Source: Trachythela sp. YZ-2020
Lineage: Eukaryota; Cnidaria; Anthozoa; Malacalcyonacea; Clavulariidae
Direction: 5' to 3'
DNA: 64,000 bases
NCBI GenBank assembly: GCA_016169945.1
Contig: JADLSH010000103.1
Coordinates: forward strand, 1 to 64,000
A program made the position numbers and the translations under genes. Under the pieces are notes generated by a model. That model had not been told where the DNA came from. It searched no databases and saw only the letters and a list, made by a program, of their open reading frames with translations. This document shows positions 46,747 through 56,615 of this stretch, piece by piece (within the stretch, counting starts at the first letter, position 1; each line of letters opens with the position of its first letter).

Positions 46747-46764
46747 TTATGTAATGTGATTTAT
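46699..46764. promoter_or_regulatory. Putative recombination site at the B1/A2 junction
   Basis: ataaaccacattacataa (46699-46716) and ttatgtaatgtgatttat (46747-46764) are 18-bp inverted arms with one mismatch, separated by 30 bp that contain the junction. The same arms lie at the element ends (52756-52773 and 45933-45950). Inverted arms around a crossover spacer are the usual form of tyrosine-recombinase sites. The role is inferred. Confidence 0.6.
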
Positions 46765-47104
46765 ATCTTGTAAATTACAAACTGCCATTGTAACCTCCGC
46801 TTATTGTATATGCATTCTTTCTCCGAAGCTTCGTTTTCTGGGCATTTGACAAGCATTAAAGATACCACAGTTTTGGGATAATTTGGCTAGGAGTATCAAT
46901 CCTCCTAGCCGATTTATTTAAGTAAACAAAACAATATTTATTAATACATATGTTTGAAAATAGTAATGTTTTGGATAACTTGGCTAGGAGTAACAATCCT
47001 CCTAGCCTATTCATTTAAGTAAAACAAATCAATATTTATTAATACATATGTTTGAAAATACTAATGTTTCGTGCCAAGAAAAGGGTGGAGGTAAACATCG
47101 CCAA
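46747..47104 (-). repeat. Split direct repeat B1 (internal)
   Basis: A 358-bp copy of the 3' terminus, with stem-loops at 46885-46910 and 46982-47007. It follows a roughly 660-bp non-coding stretch (47105-47763) after the recombinase stop, in which I see nothing else. Confidence 0.92.
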
Positions 47105-47763
47105 ATCATCGAGGCGAAGCCGAGATGAACCCCACCCCAAGGAGAATGAATGCATGTACTATTAGTTTATAATGATAAGACTGACGAGTAGTGCCGACGG
47201 CTGCCCTTGCTAGCCGTTGCGAAATAGTGTCGAAAGTCCTACCACACGTGCTACAAAGGCAATGCGCAATTTATATTAGTATAATGTGTAAACGCAGCCG
47301 CCCTTGCAGGCTGCAACAAGTAATAAGTGCATGTACTGGAATCGATAAAATATAATTAATAATGAAATGAAACTGAACATATATAAGGTCAGTGAGAAGG
47401 ATATAGTATTGCCGTGCCAGCCAGCCAGCCAGAGTATAGTAATTGGATTGCCGCGTTTGTCCTTACTAAACAGGCAAATACAATTATACGAGTCGAGGGT
47501 CAAATGACAAGAAATATAGATGGTTTCCCAACACACAAAAACTTAAAGAATCTACATCACCGCCCTTGCAAGTAACATAGTTTTCTGGCTTTACCAAGAG
47601 AAATTGTGTCTTGGGCAAAAATCCCGAGGAAAATAGCGTGATCGCCCATGCTAATTACGCTCAAATGAAAAGGTTATAAAGTGTTAGATGACCCAGACAA
47701 ACAAAACTCTGAGGATAAACCCCCCCACGTGATTTATCCCCAGAAGACATAATCGTACCCAGC

Positions 47764-48681
47764 TTAAGTTGACAAAGTCGAAATGCGCAAATATTTCAGA
47801 AATGCGTTTGATTTCCAACGACCTAACGCCCGAATTTGCGCATCAGAATACCCGTTCTCAGCGGCATAGGATGCGGCCCCAATCCTAAATGAATGTGATT
47901 TATATTTTGAAGTATCCAGACCACAATAACGAAAAGCCCTCTTAAGTTGATTAGCAAACTCGTCACGCGATACTGGATTACCAAGGTGTGAAATAAAAAT
48001 AGCACCAGGCTGACTCCCACGCAAAACCAGATAATCATTCAATAACTGCACTGGACAACTTGTTGTTTGTCGATAAAGTTCTAAACTAAAAGGCCGCTTG
48101 TTGTAATTATGTTTAAAATTTTCAAAAGTTAATTTCATGCCGGCGATATGATTATTCGTGTCATATATACGCGAGAGTTGATGCATTTGAAGGGGTAGGT
48201 TATTTGATGTTGTCATTGTTATTTCTCCAATCCGCAGTAAAGCAAAAAATGCTAAAGAGCACATCGCTTTAAATTGACATATCTGGAACTGAGAGCCAGC
48301 AATGTGAGGCGAAGCCTCTATAATGCGGTTGAGAATTGGAAGTGTTATAGGCAACCGACTGTCTAAGCGGAAGCCTTTTTTACCATACCCCTTAAGCATT
48401 TGAATTATGTAAAACACTCTCGTCGGATCAGGTAAATCTGACAATCGATGAGAATAACCAATCGCAGACACATATGTGTTTACTGTTGATGGCGCATACT
48501 TGAGATCAAACAAGTAAGCGATAAACAATGCGACTACTGAAGGTGATATAGGCAAAGCTACTAAGCCGTTATTAAATATTTTTATATGGAATTGCGTGAA
48601 CAGTGCCCATGCCCGTTTATATATTGGTACAGAAGACGGTTGGAGACTGGATTGAGCCAAATTAGAAACTATATTTGCCAA
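47764..48681 (-). CDS. Tyrosine recombinase (YR) of the Ngaro-type element
   Basis: The enzyme integrates a circular DNA copy by strand exchange in the nucleus. About 305 residues are open. The N-terminal SAM-like part has APSTVNTYVSAIGYSHRL. The catalytic part has ALLRIGEI (first Arg), HSFRIGAASYAAENGYSD (His and second Arg), LGRWKSNAFLKYLR (Trp in place of the second His, then the nucleophile Tyr). The box II spacing is complete. The first codon of the listed frame is TTG, and there is no ATG near the start. The frame overlaps the end of RT-RNase H by 13 bp, so expression probably needs frameshifting or reinitiation. Confidence 0.9.
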   Translation of the reverse strand: MANIVSNLAQSSLQPSSVPIYKRAWALFTQFHIKIFNNGLVALPISPSVVALFIAYLFDLKYAPSTVNTYVSAIGYSHRLSDLPDPTRVFYIIQMLKGYGKKGFRLDSRLPITLPILNRIIEASPHIAGSQFQICQFKAMCSLAFFALLRIGEITMTTSNNLPLQMHQLSRIYDTNNHIAGMKLTFENFKHNYNKRPFSLELYRQTTSCPVQLLNDYLVLRGSQPGAIFISHLGNPVSRDEFANQLKRAFRYCGLDTSKYKSHSFRIGAASYAAENGYSDAQIRALGRWKSNAFLKYLRISTLST

Positions 48682-50282
48682 TTTTCCGGCAGCAGGTGAG
48701 AGGGAATGGGCGTTGGAGAACGATGCGTGTGCGCCGGCGCCAATTGTAGAAATTTTTGGATCTGAAATCGAGACAAACTGTCAGCTAATACATTATGGCT
48801 ACCGGCTATGTGTTTAGCTTTGAATAAAATATTGTTTTGCAGACAAACTAACACCATTGTGCGAACAAAGGTCATAAGGTCAGAATCTCTCGATGTCTGC
48901 TTGTTGATAACAGAAACCAGAGCTTCGTTATCCGTAAAAAAGAGGATACATTGGTCGCGCATTCTATGACCCCACACACATAAGCTGAGTACAATCGGAT
49001 AAAATTCTAGCACGGCAATATTATATTTCAACCAATTTTCCGGCCATTTTCCATAGCACCATTCCTGTCCGAATAAGGCCCCAAAACCAATGGCACCAGA
49101 TGCGTCCGTATATAAATTAAGTTTATGGTTGTTACTCCAGTGATCATCTAAGAATAACGATTTTCCGTTGAAAGAAGACAGAAAAGTCTGCCAAATGCGA
49201 AGATCGCTTTTAACATTGCGATTTAGCCGAATGAAAAAATGCGGGTGTGAAATTCCGCGCGTTAAATCGATTAACCGTCTTAAAAAGGCGCGACCTGGAG
49301 TAACAACCGAGCATGCAAAATTTAGCAAGCCAATTAAAGACTGAAGTTCTTTTAGAGTAACCTTTTTACGCGTTAAAAAATTGGCAATGAATTGGACACA
49401 CTTATCAATTTTTTCCTTGGGCAAGCGAGCTTCCCATTTAAGAGAGTCCAATTCAATGCCAGCGAACGTGAGCGTAGTCGATGGGCCAAAGGTTTTGTCA
49501 GGTGCGATGGGAATGCCCAGAAAATCGCAAAGAACAATAAATAGATCTAAATGGGCCTTACATATAAATTGAGTAGATGAGATAATAAGAAAATCATCAA
49601 GTAAATGAAGAAGTTTGTCGATAAGTAACTTTTCCCGAGCAATCCATTCGACCGCCGTACTAAAGGCTTCAAAAGTGCGACATGAGCTCGAGCAGCCCAT
49701 GGGCATAGCACGGTCATAATAATAAAATTGTCGCCATTTTATGCCCAAAAGGTGGTAATCTGCCGGGTTGATAGGTATAATTCGAAAAGCATGTTTGATG
49801 TCAGTTTTTGCCAGAAAACAACCCGAACCAGCTTGTTTAATAAGTCGAATGGCATCGTCAACAGTGGCATATCGAACAGATGTGTCAATGTCCGGTATGC
49901 CATCATTGACTGATGTACCTTTGGGAAAAGACAAATGATGAATCATGCGAAAATCGCCTGGTTGTTTTTTAGGAACCAGGCCCAATGGCGACACACGAAA
50001 TTTTGGAAGTGGTGGCGAACGAAAAGGTCCAGCAAGCCGACCTGCCTCCAATTCCTGACGCAATTTTGAATCAACTGCGTCAGGATTGTCCAAAGCCGAC
50101 CGCAAATTGCGGGCTTCAAATGAATGTTCAGCCCCTTGAAAGTGAATACGAAAACCAAATAAAAACCCGAAAACTAAGGTATCAACAAGGATTGGCGCAT
50201 AGCCATCTAATAAAATTTTTAGATTAGACACTTTTACTGGTGTTGGCAACGGAGGGCGAAAATGGTTTAGGCGATCGTTCAT
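48669..50282 (-). CDS. Reverse transcriptase-RNase H of the Ngaro-type element
   Basis: The frame is 537 residues from the ATG at 50282, which overlaps the end of gag by 59 bp in another frame. RT motifs are FRMIHHLSFPKG, FLAKTDIKHAFRIIPI (first catalytic Asp), MPMGCSSSCRTFEAFSTA (DIRS-type motif B) and LLHLLDDFLII (catalytic DD). RNase H follows with LYTDASGAIGFG, a Glu in AVLEFYPIVLSL, FFTDNEALVSVIN and HIAGSHNVLADSLSR. All catalytic acidic residues are present. The protein copies element RNA into DNA and removes the RNA strand. An upstream in-frame GTG at 50315 exists, but ATG is preferred. The RT follows the DIRS-group pattern, distinct from the LINE RTs elsewhere in the window. Confidence 0.92.
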   Translation of the reverse strand: MNDRLNHFRPPLPTPVKVSNLKILLDGYAPILVDTLVFGFLFGFRIHFQGAEHSFEARNLRSALDNPDAVDSKLRQELEAGRLAGPFRSPPLPKFRVSPLGLVPKKQPGDFRMIHHLSFPKGTSVNDGIPDIDTSVRYATVDDAIRLIKQAGSGCFLAKTDIKHAFRIIPINPADYHLLGIKWRQFYYYDRAMPMGCSSSCRTFEAFSTAVEWIAREKLLIDKLLHLLDDFLIISSTQFICKAHLDLFIVLCDFLGIPIAPDKTFGPSTTLTFAGIELDSLKWEARLPKEKIDKCVQFIANFLTRKKVTLKELQSLIGLLNFACSVVTPGRAFLRRLIDLTRGISHPHFFIRLNRNVKSDLRIWQTFLSSFNGKSLFLDDHWSNNHKLNLYTDASGAIGFGALFGQEWCYGKWPENWLKYNIAVLEFYPIVLSLCVWGHRMRDQCILFFTDNEALVSVINKQTSRDSDLMTFVRTMVLVCLQNNILFKAKHIAGSHNVLADSLSRFQIQKFLQLAPAHTHRSPTPIPSHLLPENWQI

Positions 50283-51420
50283 TGGGAGTATTGGGAGATT
50301 GTTTGGCTGGGCCACGAAAATTACAGGTTACGGAGCGGTGTGCTCCGTTACACTTAAAGCAAACATGCTTAAAATCACAGCCAGAACAGTAGGCACCTCG
50401 GTGAAATTTATAGCAAAACCCCCTCGGAACAGACAAATTTTGAGGTGATCGCGAAGAGTTTTGACTTTGTGTAGCATGCTGCACGCTAGGAAATCTGCGT
50501 GGTGGAGAGTTCTGTGAGCGGAGCCACAATTCCCAATGAACGGTCGCCCATGGAACCTGCGATGTCTGTGCCTGCCGCAAAAACCGAAAGTTTTCGTCAT
50601 AATAATACCAATTGTGCTCGCGCGCAGCCAAATCTTGCACAACTTGGCCATATTTCATGAGTGCGGGGGACTCATGGGGGTATTTTAGAGTATAAATGGA
50701 CACAAATATGTGAAACGCGCGAAGCCAATCATTAATATTTTTTATTTGTTTATTAGACTTTGCGGTTGGCTCTAAAACAAGAGAGGCAGGCTGGCCAGTT
50801 TCCGAAGGCCGCACGTTAATTTCATAACGTGTGGTTGGGTCGGGATTGCTCAACAAAACACTAAAATCTACAAACTCCTCCTTCCAGATTTTTGTTTTAA
50901 TTTTGTCCGGCACTCGCGCATCCAGGGGCAAACTAGCAGAATGAAATGGTTGCTGTGGGAGCAATGGCTCTGGTATGGTAAAAGGACGTGTCTGACCTGA
51001 AATATTGGAGTGTACTTCGGCAAGTGCGTCGTTGACCAAAGCAGTTGCGCTCGTACAGGAGGTGGACGGAACAGCAGGAGAGGTCGTAGGTGGTGTTGTC
51101 TCGGACGTTGCCGTCGGAGCAGCCAAATAGGTCGGTAGGAGCGCCGCAAGCTGTTGTGTAACTGCAGCTGTTACCGACGAAACCAGTGTTGCGAGCAAAT
51201 CACCCGGCAGAGAAGATGGACCCGCTGTTGGTGCAGGTGTTGACACGACGGGCGCTGCCGAGATTGTAGCGGCAGGAACGCTGGCTGTCCTACTAGACTC
51301 ACCGCGGGTAGCACGTGAGCGTAAACCGTGTCGAGGTGCATTCGCTTGACGTTGTGCGTTGGCCTGAGAACCAGTGGCAGTGGAAGAAGCAACACGCCTT
51401 TGTCGGCGAATGGGAGGCAT
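50224..51420 (-). CDS. Gag-like protein of the Ngaro-type element
   Basis: About 398 residues from the ATG at 51420, which opens MPPIRRQRRV. The N-terminal third is rich in Ala, Pro, Ser and Thr. A central block with DFSVLLSNPDPTTRYEI and INDWLRAFHIFVSIY is typical of DIRS-group Gag. Near the C-terminus is a Cys/His array, FCYKFHRGAYCSGCDFKHVC then FKCNGAHRSVTC, the zinc-knuckle-like nucleic-acid-binding segment of these proteins. A longer in-frame start exists at 51504. The ATG at 51420 is preceded by a splice-acceptor-like tract (ttttctag), so gag may be expressed from a spliced RNA that skips the SGNH ORF. It would coat element RNA. Confidence 0.85.
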   Translation of the reverse strand: MPPIRRQRRVASSTATGSQANAQRQANAPRHGLRSRATRGESSRTASVPAATISAAPVVSTPAPTAGPSSLPGDLLATLVSSVTAAVTQQLAALLPTYLAAPTATSETTPPTTSPAVPSTSCTSATALVNDALAEVHSNISGQTRPFTIPEPLLPQQPFHSASLPLDARVPDKIKTKIWKEEFVDFSVLLSNPDPTTRYEINVRPSETGQPASLVLEPTAKSNKQIKNINDWLRAFHIFVSIYTLKYPHESPALMKYGQVVQDLAAREHNWYYYDENFRFLRQAQTSQVPWATVHWELWLRSQNSPPRRFPSVQHATQSQNSSRSPQNLSVPRGFCYKFHRGAYCSGCDFKHVCFKCNGAHRSVTCNFRGPAKQSPNTPNERSPKPFSPSVANTSKSV

Positions 51421-51853
51421 TCTAGAAAACAAAACTTGAAAAGGCAGTATAATTATACTCAACATACATGTAAGATTACCAATTTTGCAGAGAGTGACGT
51501 ACATGAATTTTGAAACTTGAAGGATAAAAACGCATTAGAATCTATTAGAATTAAGTAGGCCTAGTAATAACGTCGGCAGGATCAGCATGGCAGATCGTAA
51601 AAGATCGCCGCACCACTGATCCATTATCACCGACAAAAACGTTACAGGCATAATGTTAAAATAAAAACCACAAAAGTGGCAGAAACCTAAGAAACCCTGG
51701 CGTAAGATAAATACGCTGGGAAAACAAGCCTGCAACATGTAATATGATCTAACCATATAAAAGAACCTAGTATATAATCATATATAACCCGATGTAGCTC
51801 CCCAGGAGAAATTCATTCGTAATAAACTTATATATGCAATGTATGCTATAAAA

Positions 51854-52420
51854 CTATAGCATGCTAAGAGATTGTAGAATGGCGCCCCTATAACTTCGAT
51901 ACAAGTGGTATTGACCGATTTTGTTGAAATGAACCCCATCTCGAAGAAACGGTGTTACCGATGGCCGTGCAAAACCCCGATGAAACCAAGTAAAAACTTT
52001 CGGCATATGTTCTAAAACAACGCTTAAGTATTGGTTGACAATGACTCGTTTCTCGTTGAAAACTTCATTACGATTGCGCGGTGTTAGCAGGGAAACACAC
52101 ACAACTTTGACGGAATAGGTATTTTGCAACAAAGAAACCAATTCCTCAATTTCAGAACCCACCACTTCGGGTGGTAAAAAGGACAAATCATTTGTACCAA
52201 TCTCCAAGATGACGATCTCTGGAGAGAGGCGTGCTACAACCCCAATATCATGTTTCCGCACCTTAGAAACCGTGCGACCACCAATACCATGCATATAAAC
52301 TTGGGCTGTCCCGTTCAGTTTAAATGTTGGGGACATTCGTGAGTCTGACTGAACATGCAGATCTGACTTAAGTCGACGTACAAATGAATGACCTAAAACT
52401 AAAACTTTCGGGGGCGCCAT
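51854..52420 (-). CDS. SGNH/GDSL-type hydrolase of the Ngaro-type element
   Basis: A complete 188-residue ORF from an ATG at 52420. All four SGNH blocks are visible: VLGHSFVRRL (block I, nucleophile Ser), MHGIGGRTV (Gly), LEIGTNDLSF (GxND, block III) and RDGVHFNKIGQYHLY (Asp-x2-His, block V). Such hydrolases accompany Ngaro-type and some other retroelements; their substrate and role in the cycle are unknown. It is the first ORF of the element, 75 bp after A1 and 433 bp before the gag ATG. That gap (51421-51853) holds no other ORF. All catalytic residues are kept, suggesting selection for activity. Confidence 0.9.
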   Translation of the reverse strand: MAPPKVLVLGHSFVRRLKSDLHVQSDSRMSPTFKLNGTAQVYMHGIGGRTVSKVRKHDIGVVARLSPEIVILEIGTNDLSFLPPEVVGSEIEELVSLLQNTYSVKVVCVSLLTPRNRNEVFNEKRVIVNQYLSVVLEHMPKVFTWFHRGFARPSVTPFLRDGVHFNKIGQYHLYRSYRGAILQSLSML

Positions 52421-52494
52421 GTAGAAGATAAGGAGAATAAAAAATAAATTTTTATAACAATAGTATACAAAGTTTTCTTACCGAACACAAATAT

Positions 52495-52803
52495 CCAACT
52501 TTGACGATGATGTCTTTATATCAGCACAGTTGTGGTATACATGCTGCATTTGTTTGCTGTACCTGTCCTTTATATAGTGCTCGCACCACACCTCTCACCC
52601 ACGTTGCCGCGTTGCGTGCCAATTTGTGTGCTCTATTTTAGATATGGCGGCGCCAAGCTTATCGAATTAGGAAATTTACCTAAGCTTCTTAGCACCTTCT
52701 TACCAGTTCTAATTTCCTGGTTATTAAACTATTAGATAAAGTAGATTTCGTTCTGATAAACCACATTACATAAATTCCTTATTTTCTTCGCAAATATTCT
52801 GTT
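52495..52803 (-). repeat. Split direct repeat A1 (5' terminal)
   Basis: A 309-bp terminal copy. The SGNH ORF starts 75 bp inside it, so A1 should hold the promoter and leader. The short frame that appears in both A copies is non-coding repeat. Confidence 0.92.
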
Positions 52804-52829
52804 ATATATATATATATATATATATATAC
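52804..52829. repeat. (TA)n tract at the insertion site
   Basis: Alternating TA directly abuts the right end of the Ngaro-type element. A matching tract abuts the left end (45914-45932). Together they mark a single pre-insertion microsatellite. Confidence 0.85.
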
Positions 52830-52867
52830 ATGCAAGGAAGCCTTTCTTCCATTCTAACGTATTTGCG

Positions 52868-54868
52868 CAGAGGAGGTCGGACAAGCAATTAGCGAGTTGT
52901 CACGTGAGCTCTCGACCAATGAGATCACTCTATTTTCTCATCGTGTTATCTGAAAAATTTGGGCAGAAAAATTTGCATTCGACGCAAAATAAATCGAGAA
53001 AAAACATTAATATTAAAATTTTCTTGCAAACTTTCAAGTGTAGTGGTACTACTACTAAAGATCTGGTGATGTCTGCAAAAATCTCTGAGGTAAACGTTAT
53101 TTTCAATATCATTTTGATGTTTGAAGTTAGTCGACTCCCCGCGACGTGTTGACTCAAGTCTAAATATGTTTACAATGTTTAAAATGAAATATCTAGAAAT
53201 TCCCACGGTTCGATTTTCTTCATTTTTGGTAGTCGTCAAGACAAAAATATAAGCTTTAAATCTGCTGGAATGATCCCGGTGATCCCCCGGCGGTTTTCGA
53301 GATATTAGGCATTGAAGTGACCATAGTCATTTCGACGTTTGCCAAAATGGCGTCTAATAGTTTAGGAAGATATTGCGCCACCAAAGCTTGTTTTTCCCAA
53401 TGAATCTTGAAACTTCTTTAATATAAAGGGCGTTATTCTTTAGAGTAAGCATTAAAGTACTTTTGAATGAATTTTAGGAGATATTTGCGTGTTGTTTAGA
53501 GATTTTATATCTGGGCTAGTGTCTGGCTCTGTCGGCAATTTTTATATCTGACGGCCCACTCGACTCGAATATTTTGTCATTGTTATTTTTTTTGTTCCTG
53601 GAATGCATCCATGCTATTTCAATAACTATTGATCTACCTATGTGAGAAGTATTTTGTAAGGTGAACGTTATTTTGATCTTTTATGTAGGCTGTACGTCGT
53701 CAATTATTGTATTAATCCGATGCATTTCTGTCAACAATCTTTGAAGTTGAACCTCTCGAATTTCCACAATTGTTGCAGTGTTGCTCGTATTTTTCTGAAG
53801 GAGTTGACTTTACTGTTTAAAATAAGTGCAGAGTTTTGAAAGAAAATTTTAGAAGTAAAATTTGTTGTTTATTTACAGATTTGTATTTTGGGTTGAATTC
53901 TATCATTGTATTGTTAATAATTTGCCTTCTTGGTAAATATTTGCTTTCTTTAATATTTCTTTATATATGTAGAGAATGAGCAGAGATATTATTATATTTT
54001 ATGCATGTGCTATGTATTTTCAATAAAAATGGAACTGTTATTAAAGTATGTTTTGTCTACATTTCACCAGTAATTTCTGTTGCAAAAGTATATGTTTAAG
54101 CTGATGAATAGAAATTCTTTGACAACCCCAATATGGCGGTTTTCAGTAGTCACAATGTGCTATTGGGATAAATAAATAACTAAATACATATTAAAAGTCG
54201 AACCTTTGATGCCAGCAGAATCAATCTGGCCAATAAATATTTAGTTTTCCTACATTACAAATACAGACGATCCAAGCAGTGGGTCAGCTTATGAAATCAT
54301 TTACTTAAGTATATGTATACATAGTGTCTAGTTAGACCCTTCATTCTCATCTTTTCCTCACTTCTGTCTTTCCATGAATGAGGAGTAAATATGTGTGTAT
54401 TGTAAATAATGCATAGCATAATTTTGTTAAATGTAATTTATAACTGCAGGACCCCACTGAAAAACACTTCGGTGATGTGGGTATCCTGGTTAAATATAAA
54501 TAAATAATAAAATAAAAAATATACAAAATGCAACACTGAACAAAGTGTCCACAAATTACATATAGAATTTCAACACATGAACATTTATATTGACCACAAG
54601 ACCAGTTGATCACACGCAGCCTTTGAGATTTCTGCACAAATAAATCCATTAAACGGACTCAAAGAGCCTTGTTATACATCGAACACAAACAATAAACACA
54701 TCCATAATGATGGCATTGAGTCTCTGTATCAATAGCGTCCATTTTCGCAGAATTTGCTATGGCCAGAGATGTTGATTTCACGGCAGTCAACGCATAAATG
54801 AGGCCGCACGTGGAAACATACGCTCATTACCCATGATGCTTTGCGGCCTGCTTGTCCGACCTCCTCTG
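52868..54868. mobile_element. 2001-bp TIR element with 8-9 bp target duplication
   Basis: The inverted ends cagaggaggtcggacaagc (52868-52886) and the exact complement (ending 54868) are perfect over 19 bp. gtatttgcg flanks both sides (52859-52867 and 54869-54877), a 9-bp match. If one base is chance, it is the 8 bp of hAT; if not, 9 bp would fit Mutator-like elements. The interior is AT-rich with no recognisable transposase. It starts only 64 bp from the end of the Ngaro-type element. Confidence 0.85.
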
Positions 54869-54877
54869 GTATTTGCG

Positions 54878-55233
54878 CACAATTTTTGTACCCTAAAAGT
54901 TTAACCTATAATCCTATTTTTTTACAATAATTTTCATCATTCAATTTTTCGCGTAGACCACGCGAGACATGACGCACGACTCAATGTGTGAAAATGGCGG
55001 GAAAACAATATGGCGTTCGTAATTTGTTTGTAATTTCGTAAAATATTTATTCATTTAAATGACGATTTTCAAGATGTATGTTACCTTCAATGATCCAAAG
55101 GATACAAGCTCAAATATATTAAAGGGAAAACGTCAGAAACTCAGGTAAAAATAAGAAGTTAAACATTGTATTCGCCTAGTTATTCAGCAAGTTTGTTCTC
55201 AACTTAGTGGGTTCTTTAACTTTCGGTATAATA
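54878..55233. other. No recognisable gene
   Basis: Non-coding spacer between the 2-kb TIR element and a foldback. Nothing recognisable. Confidence 0.4.
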
Positions 55234-55381
55234 TATCATTTATAGACCCTCCGCTCGGGAGATTCGGCAAAAATATTACCCTCAGTGATGATATTTCCCT
55301 CTGGGCAAAACCCCTCGGTAAATATCATCACTTCGGGTAATATTTCGCCGAATTTCCTTAGCTCCGGGTCCGTAAATGATA
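55234..55381. repeat. Foldback MITE, ~70-bp arms
   Basis: The ends tatcatt / aatgata lead into arms that pair over about 70 bp, including agtgatgatattt and its complement. The loop is only a few bases. The open frame that crosses it is an artefact of the palindrome. Confidence 0.7.
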
Positions 55382-56553
55382 AATAGCCCATTTTAACGAA
55401 AATAGGAAGAAATATTCCAATATTTGAAGATTCAAACAATAACTTGAAAAGTAAGTGTTAAACTATGTAATATTTTTAGATTTTGCGTGTAAATATAGGG
55501 AATATAATCGATTGTTTTCACGTATAATTTTGCCGACGCTCGTCGCATATTTGGCTTCAAGAAATTGTATGTTATTAACAATTAATAAACATTAAAAACT
55601 TTCTATATGCCTTTGTATTTACAGATTAACATTTCAAGCGATAAATACTGAAATAATATGTGGTCGATACGAGTCGAACTGTCTAAAACAATACAAACGA
55701 CTACAAACTACACTTGTCTTCTACAAGGTATGAAAATTATATTGTTGATGATCATGATGTTAATACAATCACCAAAGCAAAATCTTTAGCTTTCTATGAG
55801 ACGAGAACAATCCTTTGTAATAATATAGTATATTGTGCTCTCAGAATATAATTTCTGTTGAGAGCCTGGTATGTTTATGTTGGGGATGGTTAGATGGTGT
55901 GGAACCCTAGCCAGCATAGCTACCAGAGCCTAGTTCGCTTTCCCAAGAGGAATTTATTCATAAGACTTTTCAGGTCTTTCAGGAATACACGTACCTGCGC
56001 TTAGCACAATATATAATATCGGATCAAATATATTTGGTAATTGGACACAAATAAAATGACATCCCTACGAGATTTATGCATGCTTATTGCTTGCACTACC
56101 TATTTACAAGGGCCACGCTCAGGTAAATTTGGTGCGGGTGCTGTTTCTATTTGTGTCGTAACAAACCTGAAATCACATTTTCATGAGCAATGACAATATT
56201 TCGCAGTTATAGCCCATAGAAACTATAAGTCACTTACAGCATTATATTCATTTAAATACAACATTAATACTTTTCCCAGATCCTGGCGAGGATATTCCAT
56301 ATGCTGGGCAGCTCAGGTCCCAAATAAACAAAAATGAAAATTATTAAGAAATAATAGCAAATAATAATAATAATAGCAAATAATAATAATAATAGCAAAT
56401 GCCTGATTGAGGTAAACCAAGTTAGCCCTGCTGCCCGACCCACCTCCAATACCCTAGAGATCTTATGTTTATGGTTTTTGTTAAAAGACTCAAAAGACTT
56501 TGAAATATATGACTTTAAAATGGGTAACTTTTCCCTTGATATTGACTGCCATT
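55382..56553. other. No recognisable gene; AAT-rich microsatellite
   Basis: Non-coding. A taatagcaaataataataa-type array lies at about 56343-56400. No motif-bearing frame. Confidence 0.4.
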
Positions 56554-56615
56554 ATCCCCGAGCCGGCGCGAAGCGCCGTGCGAGGGTACTAATTCCGCTC
56601 GGATATTTACACCCG
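56554..56615. repeat. 62-bp dispersed repeat, copy 2
   Basis: Matches 41368-41429 with about three differences. The two copies lie 15 kb apart in the same orientation, with unrelated flanks. Confidence 0.7.

Larger units (their letters stand above)
45933..52803 (-). mobile_element. Complete Ngaro-type (DIRS-group) tyrosine-recombinase retrotransposon
   Basis: This 6,871-bp unit has the order A1 - ORFs - B1 - A2 - gap - B2 on the minus strand. That is the split-direct-repeat design of Ngaro/PAT elements, which use a tyrosine recombinase instead of a DDE integrase. A1 equals A2 (309 bp) and B1 equals B2 (358 bp) without a difference that I could find, so insertion is recent. The ORFs encode an SGNH hydrolase, Gag, RT-RNase H and YR. 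No DAM-type methylase is seen, which favours Ngaro over DIRS1/PAT. It sits inside a (TA)n tract with no target duplication, as expected for recombinase insertion. A 147-bp unique segment (46291-46437) separates A2 from B2. Confidence 0.93.

Noticed and set aside
46475..52735. Identical 67-residue plus-strand frames at 46475-46678 and 52532-52735
   Set aside because: Both lie inside the A1/A2 repeats, antisense to the retrotransposon; the identity comes from the repeat and not from coding constraint.
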